A stretch of 64,000 nt of DNA from Acinetobacter brisouisimilis. Its GTDB lineage: Bacteria > Pseudomonadota > Gammaproteobacteria > Pseudomonadales > Moraxellaceae. Positions 36,445 through 44,987 of this stretch are shown piece by piece. The translations under genes and the position numbers were made by a program. Within the stretch, counting starts at the first letter, position 1. Every line of letters begins with the position of its first letter. The notes under the pieces were generated by a model, which saw nothing but the letters and a program-made list of their open reading frames with translations, did no database searches and had not been told where the DNA came from. Where the stretch lies: assembly GCF_000368265.1 (NCBI RefSeq), contig NZ_KB851219.1:2164484-2228483 (forward strand). Reading direction: 5' to 3'.

Positions 36445-37317
36445 GCCATCTCTAACTGCACGAAAAAGAGCATTTATCTGCTCTTTTTTTTGTTTCTTAC
36501 AATATCCAATAATACACAATTGATAGATTAGCCCACCAACAATTTCATTGAGAGCATAAATTTTAGGAATATAAGATTCTTTTAATAAAAAGAAACTATT
36601 GCGCACCCGATAATATCGGCGAGATGGTGGATGAATCATAATTCTTTTACCAAAAGGAATCGAAATATTTTCCTCTCCAATTTGATGCTTCATTGTTACA
36701 TTATGAGCAACATACAAATGATAACCTTGAGACAGATGCCTAAAACTCCATTCAATATCAACATAATCAATAAAATATGAATCTTTCATCTCCCCCACTT
36801 CTTTTAGCCTATCCAAAGCCAAAAATGAACCTGATGATATAAGGCAATCCACTCTTTGGGGGAGTATTATATTTGAAATATCTATTTTTTCCTTGAACCC
36901 AAAATTATTCAACTTATACATTTTATAATAATAGTTTTCTTTAATATTTAATAATTTTGGTCCAATCATTGATATCATTGGATCTATGGTATTTTTAACC
37001 TGTATATAACTTTTCATTATATTCTCTATAAAATTAGAATCCACTTCACTATCCTGATCAAAAAAAACAACATAATCGACATCTAAAGCAATAACTTTTT
37101 TTATTCCAATATTCTGAGCTGTTGCTATTCCCATATTTTGAGATAAACATTCTAAATAAATATGCTTTATAGCATCCAATTCTGCTCTATTTTCTGAATT
37201 ATTATCAATAATAATAATCTCGACAGCTTGCTGTTTTAAGGTATGAATAAGCTTGGATAATGGGAAAATTTTGGGATTGAATGTTACAATAATGGCACCA
37301 ACTTTCACTTGCTCCAT
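36418..37317 (-). CDS. GT2-family glycosyltransferase (B), rhamnosyltransferase-like
   Basis: GT-A enzyme of the RfbF/WbbL type: VGAIIVTFNPKIFPLSKLI at the start, IIIDNNSENR, FFDQDSEVD (DXD region) and FIDYVDIEWSFRHLSQGY, the block that marks this subgroup often annotated as rhamnosyltransferase. Length 299 aa. It is the AT-richest gene of the cassette. It starts 13 bases before the end of GT2 (C), so the two are translationally coupled, and it is the distal gene of the pilA-side group. The donor sugar is not visible in the sequence. Confidence 0.85.
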   Translation of the reverse strand: MEQVKVGAIIVTFNPKIFPLSKLIHTLKQQAVEIIIIDNNSENRAELDAIKHIYLECLSQNMGIATAQNIGIKKVIALDVDYVVFFDQDSEVDSNFIENIMKSYIQVKNTIDPMISMIGPKLLNIKENYYYKMYKLNNFGFKEKIDISNIILPQRVDCLISSGSFLALDRLKEVGEMKDSYFIDYVDIEWSFRHLSQGYHLYVAHNVTMKHQIGEENISIPFGKRIMIHPPSRRYYRVRNSFFLLKESYIPKIYALNEIVGGLIYQLCIIGYCKKQKKEQINALFRAVRDGLRFFFKHT

Positions 37318-38219
37318 CCCTCATGAATACCTTTAAGCATCATTCTAATTTGCTCTTTGCGCTGTTGGTTAAAAACCAAATACACTATTAACGTGATTTG
37401 CATTTTTATTAATGCCCAAAATTTCCAAGTTAATGGAATATAGGATAATTTCAATAATTTTATGGTATTTCTAAATAAAAAATAATGACGTAAGGGTGAA
37501 CGTAAAGGCCAAACTCGCCACCCCAATAACCAAAATTTAAAGCTGTCTTCCCCCATACGATGATCAAAAACAGCCTGAGGGATCCCATAAAGTAAATAAC
37601 CGGCAGCAATCAGACGAAAAGACCACTCTGTATCAATATGGTCAATAAAAAGTTCCTCTTTTAAACCACCCAATTCACAAAAGACCGTTAAACGCATAAA
37701 TGTGCCACTACCATTAATATTGGTACATGCTATAGGCTGGATTTCTTCTACTGATGGGTAAATTCTTTGCCATAAACCGTGCTGCATATAATGAAACCCA
37801 TGCTGCTGTTGGGTTTTAAAATCAATTAATTTTGGGCCAACACAACCTACTCGTTTGTTTTGATATTCTAATTGTAAAAAATGAGTTTGTAATATTTTAA
37901 TAGCTTCACGATCAAAAGCACTATCCTGATCAAGCAAGAGTAAAAATTCAACCGATTCAAAGTTTGTTTTTATATAATCTACGCCTGTATTGAGTGCCTT
38001 TGCCAAACCTTGATTTGACTTATTTTGGATCAGCACACAGTTGTTTCGACACTGAATTAGACTTTCTATCTGCTTGATTTCATCAATCTGTGAGCCATTA
38101 TCAACAATAATCCACAAACACTCTGTAAGCTGACAGAGTTGCTGCTCTAACAATGACAGATCTGGATGATAGGTAACTGTAATTGCAGCAATATTTATGC
38201 TATTCACAAATTTAATCAT
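37305..38219 (-). CDS. GT2-family glycosyltransferase (C), rhamnosyltransferase-like
   Basis: Same subgroup as its neighbour: IAAITVTYHPDLSLLEQQL, WIIVDNGSQ, LLLLDQDSAFDREA and LFIDHIDTEWSFRLIAAGY. A C-terminal hydrophobic helix region (about 245-285) may touch the membrane. The ATG at 38219 overlaps the stop of the ABC transporter (TAATG); an upstream TTG at 38243 is less likely. Length 304 aa. Two related rhamnosyltransferase-like enzymes in a row suggest successive sugars of the same repeat unit. Confidence 0.86.
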   Translation of the reverse strand: MIKFVNSINIAAITVTYHPDLSLLEQQLCQLTECLWIIVDNGSQIDEIKQIESLIQCRNNCVLIQNKSNQGLAKALNTGVDYIKTNFESVEFLLLLDQDSAFDREAIKILQTHFLQLEYQNKRVGCVGPKLIDFKTQQQHGFHYMQHGLWQRIYPSVEEIQPIACTNINGSGTFMRLTVFCELGGLKEELFIDHIDTEWSFRLIAAGYLLYGIPQAVFDHRMGEDSFKFWLLGWRVWPLRSPLRHYFLFRNTIKLLKLSYIPLTWKFWALIKMQITLIVYLVFNQQRKEQIRMMLKGIHEGWSK

Positions 38220-39928
38220 TAGAAATGGATCAACTGGTGGCAATCTTTGACTGAAGATTCCCGATGAGCAATGATTATTAGAGTTTTTTTACCATTAAGC
38301 TGTCGTATTGCCTCATTGACTGCATATTCTGTTTCAGTATCCAATGCACTAGTGGCCTCATCCATAAATAAGATTTCTGGATCTTTATATAAGGCTCTTG
38401 CAATTCCCAAGCGTTGGCGCTGTCCACCAGACAGCATAACACCACGTTCTCCAATCATGGTTTGATAAGAGTCTTCCAAATTACTTTGTATAAATTCATG
38501 GATTTGCGCTATTTGAGCGGCCTTAATAACCGCATCCATATCGATTTGAGCTGTTGGTACACCAAAAGCAATATTCTCAGCGATGGTTTTATCTGCAAGA
38601 TAAATAGTTTGAGGAACATAGCCAACTAGCCGATACCATGCTTCATGATTACGATCAGTAAGTTGAACATCATCAATATAAACTTGCCCTTTCTGAGGGT
38701 GTAACAGCCCTAATAAAATATCCATTAAGGTACTTTTACCACAACCACTCTTACCCACAATACCAATACTCTGATTTTTATGAATAGTTAAATTAAAATC
38801 AGTAAAAATCTTTTTATCCAAACGATTAGGATAAGCAAACTCAATATTTCTTAGCTGAATTTCTCGATTAAAAGCCAAGGACCCTGACTTGTTTTCTTCC
38901 TGTTGAATAAGTTCTTCCAACGCAAATTCTTGCTTAATACTATTGAAAACATTTTCAGAAAATTTTATCTGGGTAACTGAGCGATAAATATTTTGTGCTG
39001 CTGGCAACATCCGATATGCAGCAAATCCATATAATCCCAAGACAGGTAAAATATGAGCAACATCTTTACCTGAAATCACCAAAGTAATGGCAAGAATAAT
39101 CAAGCATCCATAAGCTACAGTTTCTACAACATGTAAAGGAATTTGCCCTAAAGTATCTTTCGTAGCAAGGTTTCGAGAAAAAATCCGAGAATAATGTTCA
39201 AACTGATCAATATACGCTTGTTGGGCATGATTAATGATGACATCTTTAATCCCCTCTAGCGCTTCCTGACAGGACTGATGACGTTGTTGGCTCGCTTCAG
39301 CAAATGTTTTTCCGATCAAATTTAATCGCTGTTTCACAATTTTATAAATCATCAGATAAAAACTGACCAATACTATCGCTGTCAAAACTGCCATAAGGGG
39401 ATCATAAAACAATAAAATAGCAACCATGGCACAGGCTACAATTCCATATGACAAGATTAACAATGCAGGTTGGATCATACTCCAAACCAATTGATCCGTT
39501 TCATTCAAAATACTATTTACAAGAAGTGAGCTATTGCGCTGAATAAAGAACTCATATTTTTGTTTGAGATAAATTCTTAATAGTCGTGTAGAAAAATAAT
39601 GCCGCTGCAAACTACTAAAACGATTGAGTGCATATTGAGTAACTATCTTGAAGCCTGAAGAAAAAACAACAATAAATAAAGAAATAAACCCCAAATAGAC
39701 AATAAACTGTCGATTATCCTGTGCTGCTGTTAACAAATATAATTTCTTTAACAACGGATTAACTTCTATCACCGAAGCATTCGATAAGACTGCCAAAAAA
39801 GGCATAATAGAAATTACACCAATCGCTTCAATCATTGCCATAAAAATGACCAAGCAAAACACTAAAAGCAATTTTTGCTTATCGAGTGGTGTCAGTATTT
39901 CCCATAATTGTTGTAAGGTTTTAAACAC
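38219..39928 (-). CDS. PglK/MsbA-like ABC exporter, fused permease-ATPase
   Basis: Half-size ABC exporter with six helices in residues 1-310 and an ATPase domain. Walker A VGKSGCGKST starts near 391, Q-loop at VGYVPQT, signature MLSGGQRQR near 498-506, Walker B ILFMDEATSALD near 518-529 and H-loop IIAHRE with H555. The architecture matches PglK, which flips lipid-linked oligosaccharides, and MsbA. Only 14 residues follow the switch His, about 25 fewer than usual. Placed between glycosyltransferases, it probably flips a lipid-linked glycan to the periplasm. The next gene starts in its stop codon. Confidence 0.88.
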   Translation of the reverse strand: MFKTLQQLWEILTPLDKQKLLLVFCLVIFMAMIEAIGVISIMPFLAVLSNASVIEVNPLLKKLYLLTAAQDNRQFIVYLGFISLFIVVFSSGFKIVTQYALNRFSSLQRHYFSTRLLRIYLKQKYEFFIQRNSSLLVNSILNETDQLVWSMIQPALLILSYGIVACAMVAILLFYDPLMAVLTAIVLVSFYLMIYKIVKQRLNLIGKTFAEASQQRHQSCQEALEGIKDVIINHAQQAYIDQFEHYSRIFSRNLATKDTLGQIPLHVVETVAYGCLIILAITLVISGKDVAHILPVLGLYGFAAYRMLPAAQNIYRSVTQIKFSENVFNSIKQEFALEELIQQEENKSGSLAFNREIQLRNIEFAYPNRLDKKIFTDFNLTIHKNQSIGIVGKSGCGKSTLMDILLGLLHPQKGQVYIDDVQLTDRNHEAWYRLVGYVPQTIYLADKTIAENIAFGVPTAQIDMDAVIKAAQIAQIHEFIQSNLEDSYQTMIGERGVMLSGGQRQRLGIARALYKDPEILFMDEATSALDTETEYAVNEAIRQLNGKKTLIIIAHRESSVKDCHQLIHF

Positions 39929-39937
39929 CGATAACCT

Positions 39938-40792
39938 CTATTTATCATCTTTATACATAAGCGTCGTGATTTGTTCAGAAATCAGTCCCATCAGGAAAAT
40001 CATAGTACTACCTGTATAAAGCAAAGCGCTCATATTAGTAAAGCGTCTATACTCATACAAGGTGTAACCATACCAACCAGTAGCTAAAACAAAAAGCAAC
40101 AGTGCAAATGGTAAGAACATTTTTAATGGCGAATAAAGTGTTGCGATTTTAAAAATGATCAGTACAAAACGTGTGCCATCTTTAAATAAATGAATATGAC
40201 TTTTACCAATTCGTTTTGCAGCATGAATTGGTATATATGTTACTGAATAACCTGCTCTAAAAAAAGCCATCGTACTGGTAGTCGGATAAGAAAAACCATT
40301 GGGAAGCAAGTACAAAAACTCACGAAATTTTTCAGCACGCACAGCACGAAAACCTGATGTTAAATCCTCTACTTGATGTTCTGTCATATAGGTTGCAAGC
40401 TTATTATAAAAAGCATTGGCAAAACCACGTCCAAGACTGGCCTGCGAACCTTTTTGCCGAGCACCAACAACCAAATCATAGCCTTGTTCTAATTTTTCTA
40501 TAAATCGTGGAATATCGACAGGGTCATGCTGACCATCAGCATCCATAAATATGACAATCTCACCTTGAGCATGGCGAGCACCTGTTTTAATCGCTGCACC
40601 ATTTCCTTTGGAATATGGATGTGAAATCACTTTCGCTCCTGCCTGTTCTGCAACTTGCAAAGTATGATCAGTCGACCCATCATTTACCACGATTACTTCA
40701 TCAACAAGCTGTAGTGCCAAAATTTGCTCAATAGTTTGACCGATTGCACCAGCCTCATTTTTAGCAGGAAGTACGACACTAATTTTTACCAT
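39938..40792 (-). CDS. polyprenyl-phosphate glycosyltransferase (DPM1/GtrB-like GT2)
   Basis: GT-A enzyme that loads a sugar on polyprenyl phosphate: VLPAKNEAGAIGQTIE, VVNDGSTDHT and FMDADGQHDP carry the catalytic and metal Asp residues; SHPYSKGNGAAIKTGARHA fits the DPM1/GtrB/ArnC group. Two C-terminal hydrophobic helices (about 225-275) anchor it. Length 284 aa. It ends 10 bases before the ABC gene and overlaps the end of the GT-C gene by 14 bases. A lipid-linked sugar made by this type is the usual donor of GT-C transferases such as the one next door, so the pair is probably functional together. Confidence 0.88.
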   Translation of the reverse strand: MVKISVVLPAKNEAGAIGQTIEQILALQLVDEVIVVNDGSTDHTLQVAEQAGAKVISHPYSKGNGAAIKTGARHAQGEIVIFMDADGQHDPVDIPRFIEKLEQGYDLVVGARQKGSQASLGRGFANAFYNKLATYMTEHQVEDLTSGFRAVRAEKFREFLYLLPNGFSYPTTSTMAFFRAGYSVTYIPIHAAKRIGKSHIHLFKDGTRFVLIIFKIATLYSPLKMFLPFALLLFVLATGWYGYTLYEYRRFTNMSALLYTGSTMIFLMGLISEQITTLMYKDDK

Positions 40793-42683
40793 TCATCATT
40801 GCTCTTTTAATTTTATTTGGTGCTTGCAAACAGCTTTGTTCTAATGGTGATGTAGAGTTCTTCACCGAAGGGCATAAATCCTTTTGTACAAAATGAATCG
40901 CCTGATCATATTGATGTTGCTGCAATAACCACTCTAATTTTAGATTAGCCACCCAAGGATCATGAGAGAGCATCCATATCTGGTTAATTTGACGCTCTTG
41001 TTCAGAAATATTTTTCTCCGCTACAGCAATCATATACAAGTTATTATGTAGGCCGACATGATTGCCTGTGTTAATACCACCTTCTGGGCTTTGCAAGAAC
41101 TTTTGATTGAGTTGTTTCAGGGTTTGCAAATCAACCAATTTACATTGCTTATTCTCTACCATATCAAATAAACTCGATAAAGTTGAAGGTAAACCTGCAA
41201 CAGAGCGGAGTGGTCGATTGTATTGCAACAGATAATGGCGTGCACTTTGTACACTACTATTTAGATTCATTGAACAAGCTATCACCATCTGTTGTACATA
41301 AGAATTTAAACAATCAGGGCAATTCTTAGTATTTTCTTTGACAAACATTAGTGCATCAGGTTTATTACCATCTGCCAACAATTTTAATGCCAAATGTTCA
41401 GTGGCACGCATCGAACCTTTTTGATTATATTGCCATGCATAAGCAGCATAATATTGATTACCCCATGTTTTTGTCACTAAATAACAACAACCTGCCAAAA
41501 TAACTAAATATGTTGAAAGAAATGCTGCCATAAAAATTTGTGACTTTTTACCATGAATTGTGGTAACTAAATATACGACACAAAAACATATTGCAAAAGC
41601 AGCGACATAATTACGATGCTCATAATATAGTTCGAGTGGAACAATCGTCGATTCTAAAATATGTGCTGTTAAAAACCATAAAATAGCAAAACTAAAAACT
41701 GTAAACTTCTGTCTAAAAACTACAGCTAAAATGACTAAAGCCAACCAAAATACCACACTCAAACCGCTATAAAATGTTGCAAATAGAGAACTATTGGTCG
41801 GATAATTATCGTGAAAAGGATTATAGGAAAAAATGTCAGGAATAAACAGTAAGCGTAAATAATCTAATAAAATTTGAGGCTCGGTAGAAATACGCTCGAT
41901 AAATGTATATGGACGGTCTGCATATGCATTTGCAATATGAGGCAGTAAACTACCTAAATAAGCCAAAATAATAAAATAACATCCACCTAATACAACTAAA
42001 CGTAATTTTCGTCCATATTGATATTCTGTTTGATTTTTAAATAAAGTAATTTCAGTCACAAATAAAAATAAAGGCAATAATATGCCATTTTCTTTGGTAA
42101 AGATTGCAAGTAGGGTAAAAATAGCAATAACTACATAAACAACCCATTGCCCTCTCTTTAGATGCTGAGCCTGATAATCCAGCGCATACAAATAAGCCAA
42201 TACGCCTAAAAAAACAAAAGTTGCTGACAGGCTTGCCATCCTCTGAACAGCAATGAGAGACGTCGACACATTTAAAGGTAAAACAAGCCAAAAAAAACTG
42301 GTAAATAGCGCAAATAAAGCCTGATATTTTGACTGTGGCTTAACAAGTTTAAATAATTTCAAACTTAAGAAATAGATAATTAATCCATTCAACAAGTGAA
42401 TTATTGTATTAATTCTAAAAAAATTTTGCGGATGATCAGGCCAATCTCCGACATTGAGTAAAAAACTCAACATGGCAACTGGTCGACCTAGAGGTCCTGA
42501 AGTTTCATTAGTGATATACTGAAATTCTGTTTGAAAATCATGTACCTGTTGCAAATTTCCTAATGGACGAAAGTCATCAAAATAAAAGGCTCCTGTAAAC
42601 CCTTGACTATAAATCCAATACACCACCCCAGTTAAAACTAAAAAAATACTCAATATTAATTTATTATTTTGTAAGGCTTGCAT
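40779..42683 (-). CDS. GT-C membrane glycosyltransferase, candidate pilin O-glycosyltransferase
   Basis: Polytopic GT-C protein of 634 residues. The first external loop has GAFYFDDFRPL (D36-D37), like the catalytic acidic pair of TMTC/PMT/ArnT-type enzymes, and about ten to twelve helices follow up to about residue 405. The remaining 230 residues are soluble and helical, possibly TPR-like, and would lie in the periplasm. It directly follows pilA, from which it is separated by a hairpin; the polyprenyl-phosphate GT2 overlaps its end. Analogy: in some Pseudomonas pilin groups a GT-C enzyme (TfpW) beside pilA glycosylates the pilin using lipid-linked sugar. I infer the same role here; no motif proves it. 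It is not of the PglL/TfpO (Wzy_C) type. Confidence 0.7.
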   Translation of the reverse strand: MQALQNNKLILSIFLVLTGVVYWIYSQGFTGAFYFDDFRPLGNLQQVHDFQTEFQYITNETSGPLGRPVAMLSFLLNVGDWPDHPQNFFRINTIIHLLNGLIIYFLSLKLFKLVKPQSKYQALFALFTSFFWLVLPLNVSTSLIAVQRMASLSATFVFLGVLAYLYALDYQAQHLKRGQWVVYVVIAIFTLLAIFTKENGILLPLFLFVTEITLFKNQTEYQYGRKLRLVVLGGCYFIILAYLGSLLPHIANAYADRPYTFIERISTEPQILLDYLRLLFIPDIFSYNPFHDNYPTNSSLFATFYSGLSVVFWLALVILAVVFRQKFTVFSFAILWFLTAHILESTIVPLELYYEHRNYVAAFAICFCVVYLVTTIHGKKSQIFMAAFLSTYLVILAGCCYLVTKTWGNQYYAAYAWQYNQKGSMRATEHLALKLLADGNKPDALMFVKENTKNCPDCLNSYVQQMVIACSMNLNSSVQSARHYLLQYNRPLRSVAGLPSTLSSLFDMVENKQCKLVDLQTLKQLNQKFLQSPEGGINTGNHVGLHNNLYMIAVAEKNISEQERQINQIWMLSHDPWVANLKLEWLLQQHQYDQAIHFVQKDLCPSVKNSTSPLEQSCLQAPNKIKRAMMNGKN

Positions 42684-42744
42684 ATAGCAGATTCCTCAGA
42701 AGTGAATGCTGTCCAGTATATAATGCCAAAAAGTTACTGCAATT

Positions 42745-42773
42745 AAAAAAGAGTGCCGAAGCACTCTTTTTTT
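42745..42773. terminator. hairpin terminator between pilA and the GT-C gene
   Basis: AGAGTGC / GCACTCT stem with a tetraloop, flanked by A-run and T-run on both sides (bidirectional). For pilA transcripts on the minus strand it reads TTCG in the loop and ends in TTTTTTAATT, 15 bases after the stop. Partial read-through would explain a high pilin to low enzyme ratio. Confidence 0.88.
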
Positions 42774-42787
42774 ATGTTAATCAATAA

Positions 42788-43261
42788 TTAGCTAACTGTA
42801 CCGCCAACTGGGCAACCTACAGGCGCATATTTACTAGCAGCATTTGTAGTACAAGTCCAAGTACCAGAAGCTGTACGGTTCCACTGAACTTTGTTACCAT
42901 CTAACGTAGAAGAAGCGCCACCATTTTGAGCATCAAATTGACCTTCAATAGCACCCGCTGTTGTTAATGCAGTTCCAGCATTTGTTGGTGCAGCTGTTTT
43001 AACAGCTACGTTCGCTGGAATTAATAATTTTTGAATGTTAGAACCAGTCCAGCCAATTTGACATGCGCCAGTCGCTGTTTGACCATTATTCAAACAGTCT
43101 TCATAAGCAGTTTTCAATGCACCCAATTCAGCTACGGCACGAGTTACTTGAGATTTAGCAATGTAGCTTTGATATGCAGGAATCGCAATCGCAGCCAAAA
43201 TACCAATGATCGCAACAACGATCATCAATTCAATTAAAGTAAAACCCTTTTGAGCGTTCAT
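42788..43261 (-). CDS. pilA: type IV major pilin PilA
   Basis: Structural subunit of the type IV pilus. [20 protein letters not shown] gives cleavage after G6, and the mature Glu5 is present. Cysteines at C60 and C69 ([12 protein letters not shown]) and in WTC...VGC form two likely disulfides, the last one closing the D-loop. The protein ends PVGGTVS, with a terminal Ser, a position that is glycosylated in Acinetobacter PilA with TfpO; no tfpO is next to it here. GGAG lies seven bases before the ATG at 43261; a longer frame would add 25 unlikely residues. A -24/-12 promoter stands upstream. 157 aa. Best candidate for the major pilin of this window. Confidence 0.93.
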   Translation of the reverse strand: MNAQKGFTLIELMIVVAIIGILAAIAIPAYQSYIAKSQVTRAVAELGALKTAYEDCLNNGQTATGACQIGWTGSNIQKLLIPANVAVKTAAPTNAGTALTTAGAIEGQFDAQNGGASSTLDGNKVQWNRTASGTWTCTTNAASKYAPVGCPVGGTVS

Positions 43262-43337
43262 CAACATTCTCCGAAAATCATGGAAGTTATTTTGTTTGTA
43301 TAATTTACTTATACAATTTGTTCGTCCATTAATCATA

Positions 43338-43352
43338 GCACAGACTATGCCA
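43338..43352 (-). promoter_or_regulatory. sigma-54 (-24/-12) promoter of pilA
   Basis: On the minus strand TGGCAT-AGTCT-GTGCT has GG and GC separated by exactly ten bases, as required for sigma-54 promoters (consensus TGGCAC-N5-TTGCA). Transcription would start near 43326, giving a 5' leader of about 65 bases. In Pseudomonas, pilA transcription depends on RpoN with PilR, which fits this placement. Match to -24 is good; to -12 fair. Confidence 0.65.
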
Positions 43353-43516
43353 ACTTTTTAATAGCCTTGATTTTAAAAGATTTAATTTTTTGTTCTATTT
43401 TTAATCTTTAGAATTTGGCATTTTTATAGCACTTACAAAGCAAAAAGTGACATTTTTTGTCAATTAATACTTTATTTTTATATTTTTGATTAAATTTTAA
43501 TCAAAAATATAAAAAA

Positions 43517-44077
43517 TTATAACAAAATAGGTTCATCTGCTAATTCATTCAAATTTGTAACAGTAGATTGCTGAGCATAAAAATATTGCAAAATTTTCCC
43601 GATCTGCTCCACTCCAATTTGTATAGCTTTCAAATATTGCTCCTGTTGAATTAGCTCAATCATTTGATTACAAATCTGATCCCACACTTCTTGAGAAGCG
43701 GCTTGCTGTAAACCACGATCAAAAAGCAATTCAACCCGTCGCTCACATAAATTCAAGTATAAGAGCACACCACTATTCAATGCAGTATCCCAAACACCTA
43801 GCTCAGCAAATAGCTGACATGCTCGATTATAAGTCGTATACCGATAGGCCAAATGACTAGGCAACCTAGCTTCGATCACCACCTGAATCTCTCCGCTATG
43901 CCCTAGCTCTGCCTGCTGTACAGCATGGGTAATTTGCTCACGATCCTGCGTAGAAAAATACTCAGAACGCATTGAGACATAAAAAAGATGTTTCAACCAA
44001 CGTCTAAGGCTTCTCGAGGCAGGCAAAGATCTCGCCGAGGTTACAATATGGGCTGTTCGCTTGAGTTGTATTACCAT
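43517..44077 (-). CDS. TPM-domain protein (soluble, second TPM gene)
   Basis: 186-residue protein with a TPM (YgcG/repair) fold: SMRSEYFSTQDREQITHAVQQAE start and SGEIQVVIEARLP core, later RRVELLFDRGLQQAASQEVW. No signal peptide is seen, but the ends are rich in basic residues; the frame upstream of 44077 is Trp/Arg-rich and is only the shadow of the preceding gene, whose Gly-rich tail it overlaps. The ATG at 44077 overlaps the stop of the first TPM gene (ATGGTAA). It completes a lemA-TPM-TPM operon, a common order; proposed functions in the literature concern membrane/envelope stress, without a settled mechanism. Confidence 0.82.
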   Translation of the reverse strand: MVIQLKRTAHIVTSARSLPASRSLRRWLKHLFYVSMRSEYFSTQDREQITHAVQQAELGHSGEIQVVIEARLPSHLAYRYTTYNRACQLFAELGVWDTALNSGVLLYLNLCERRVELLFDRGLQQAASQEVWDQICNQMIELIQQEQYLKAIQIGVEQIGKILQYFYAQQSTVTNLNELADEPILL

Positions 44078-44970
44078 GAACCTGATGCTCCTCCACCGCC
44101 AAAACCACCGCCACCACCTCGGTAGCGTCCACCGCCTTGTGAGCCTGCACCACCAGTTGCCATAGACAATCCAAATTGAAAAATAAGCTGTGCCAGAGAA
44201 GTAATGAGTAGAAAAAACACAATTATTCCAGCTGCCAAGCTCATTAAAATCCCCACGCTCGCAACCCAACCTGCAATAATAGTTGCAACCGCAGCTAGCA
44301 CTGCACTAATCCCATCACCAACAATCAATGATGCAACCACACCTACGATAAGAATCACCACAACATAAGACAGCATTTTTGCATAGGATTGCTGTTTAAG
44401 CAGTGCTTCTGCATGCTGTTGCTTTAACTGGTTAGCAGCTTGCTTCGCAAGTTCTGGGTCTTGATTCAGGATTTGAATAATGGCATCTAAACCGGCCTGA
44501 ATACCTTTTGCATATTGTTGCTGTTTAAATAGTGGGGTTATTTGCTCACGGATAATTCGACTGAGCACAACATCGGGTAGAACACCTTCCAAGCCATAAC
44601 CTGTCAGAATTTGTATACGATGATCGTTGATCGCAACCACCATCAACAAACCGTTGTCTTGCTGACTTCGCCCCAATTTCCACTGTTCAGCAACACGCAT
44701 GGCATAATCAAAGATATCCTGCTGCCCCGTTGTTGGAACAATCAAAATGCCAATCTGCGCTTTCTGCTGCTGATATACCGTCAAAATCTTTTGGGTTAAG
44801 GCTTGCTGCTCAGTAGCTGTCAATACGTGAGCCTGATCAATTACAGGCTGATCCAGTACAGGTAAGGTAATCGTACTTGCTTCGGATATAGCAGAATCAT
44901 CGGCCCAAAGGAGCTGGCTACTCCAACATATAAGCATCCATAAACACAATATTCGGCTGATCTGCAACAT
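44071..44970 (-). CDS. TPM-domain membrane protein (YgcG-like)
   Basis: 299 aa with a signal peptide (LQISRILCLWMLICWSS, about 1-23), then a periplasmic TPM domain (about 40-180: VIDQAHVLTATEQQALTQKI, GRSQQDNGLLMVVAINDHRIQ, TGYGLEGVLPDVV), helical region, two or three membrane helices (about 200-270), and a Gly-rich tail ending GGGASGSW. This layout is typical of YgcG-family proteins that follow lemA. AGGTGG stands five bases before the ATG at 44970; a GTG at 44979 is also in frame. It starts 18 bases after lemA and overlaps the next TPM gene. Confidence 0.88.
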   Translation of the reverse strand: MLQISRILCLWMLICWSSQLLWADDSAISEASTITLPVLDQPVIDQAHVLTATEQQALTQKILTVYQQQKAQIGILIVPTTGQQDIFDYAMRVAEQWKLGRSQQDNGLLMVVAINDHRIQILTGYGLEGVLPDVVLSRIIREQITPLFKQQQYAKGIQAGLDAIIQILNQDPELAKQAANQLKQQHAEALLKQQSYAKMLSYVVVILIVGVVASLIVGDGISAVLAAVATIIAGWVASVGILMSLAAGIIVFFLLITSLAQLIFQFGLSMATGGAGSQGGGRYRGGGGGFGGGGASGSW

Positions 44971-44987
44971 CGCGGCCACCTTCTCAA

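Noticed and set aside
34420..42683. Whole cassette as a capsule (K) locus
   Set aside because: No wza-wzb-wzc, wzx, wzy or nucleotide-sugar genes, and the location beside pilA and lemA is not that of the K locus.
43417..43430. GG-N10-GC on the plus strand, a second sigma-54-like element
   Set aside because: No plus-strand gene lies downstream for kilobases, and the -12 half (TAGC) is poor; taken as chance.
44078..44269. Upstream extension of the second TPM gene (Trp/Arg-rich 64 residues)
   Set aside because: It is the shadow of the Gly-rich tail of the preceding gene; the ATG at 44077 overlaps that gene's stop and gives a normal TPM protein.
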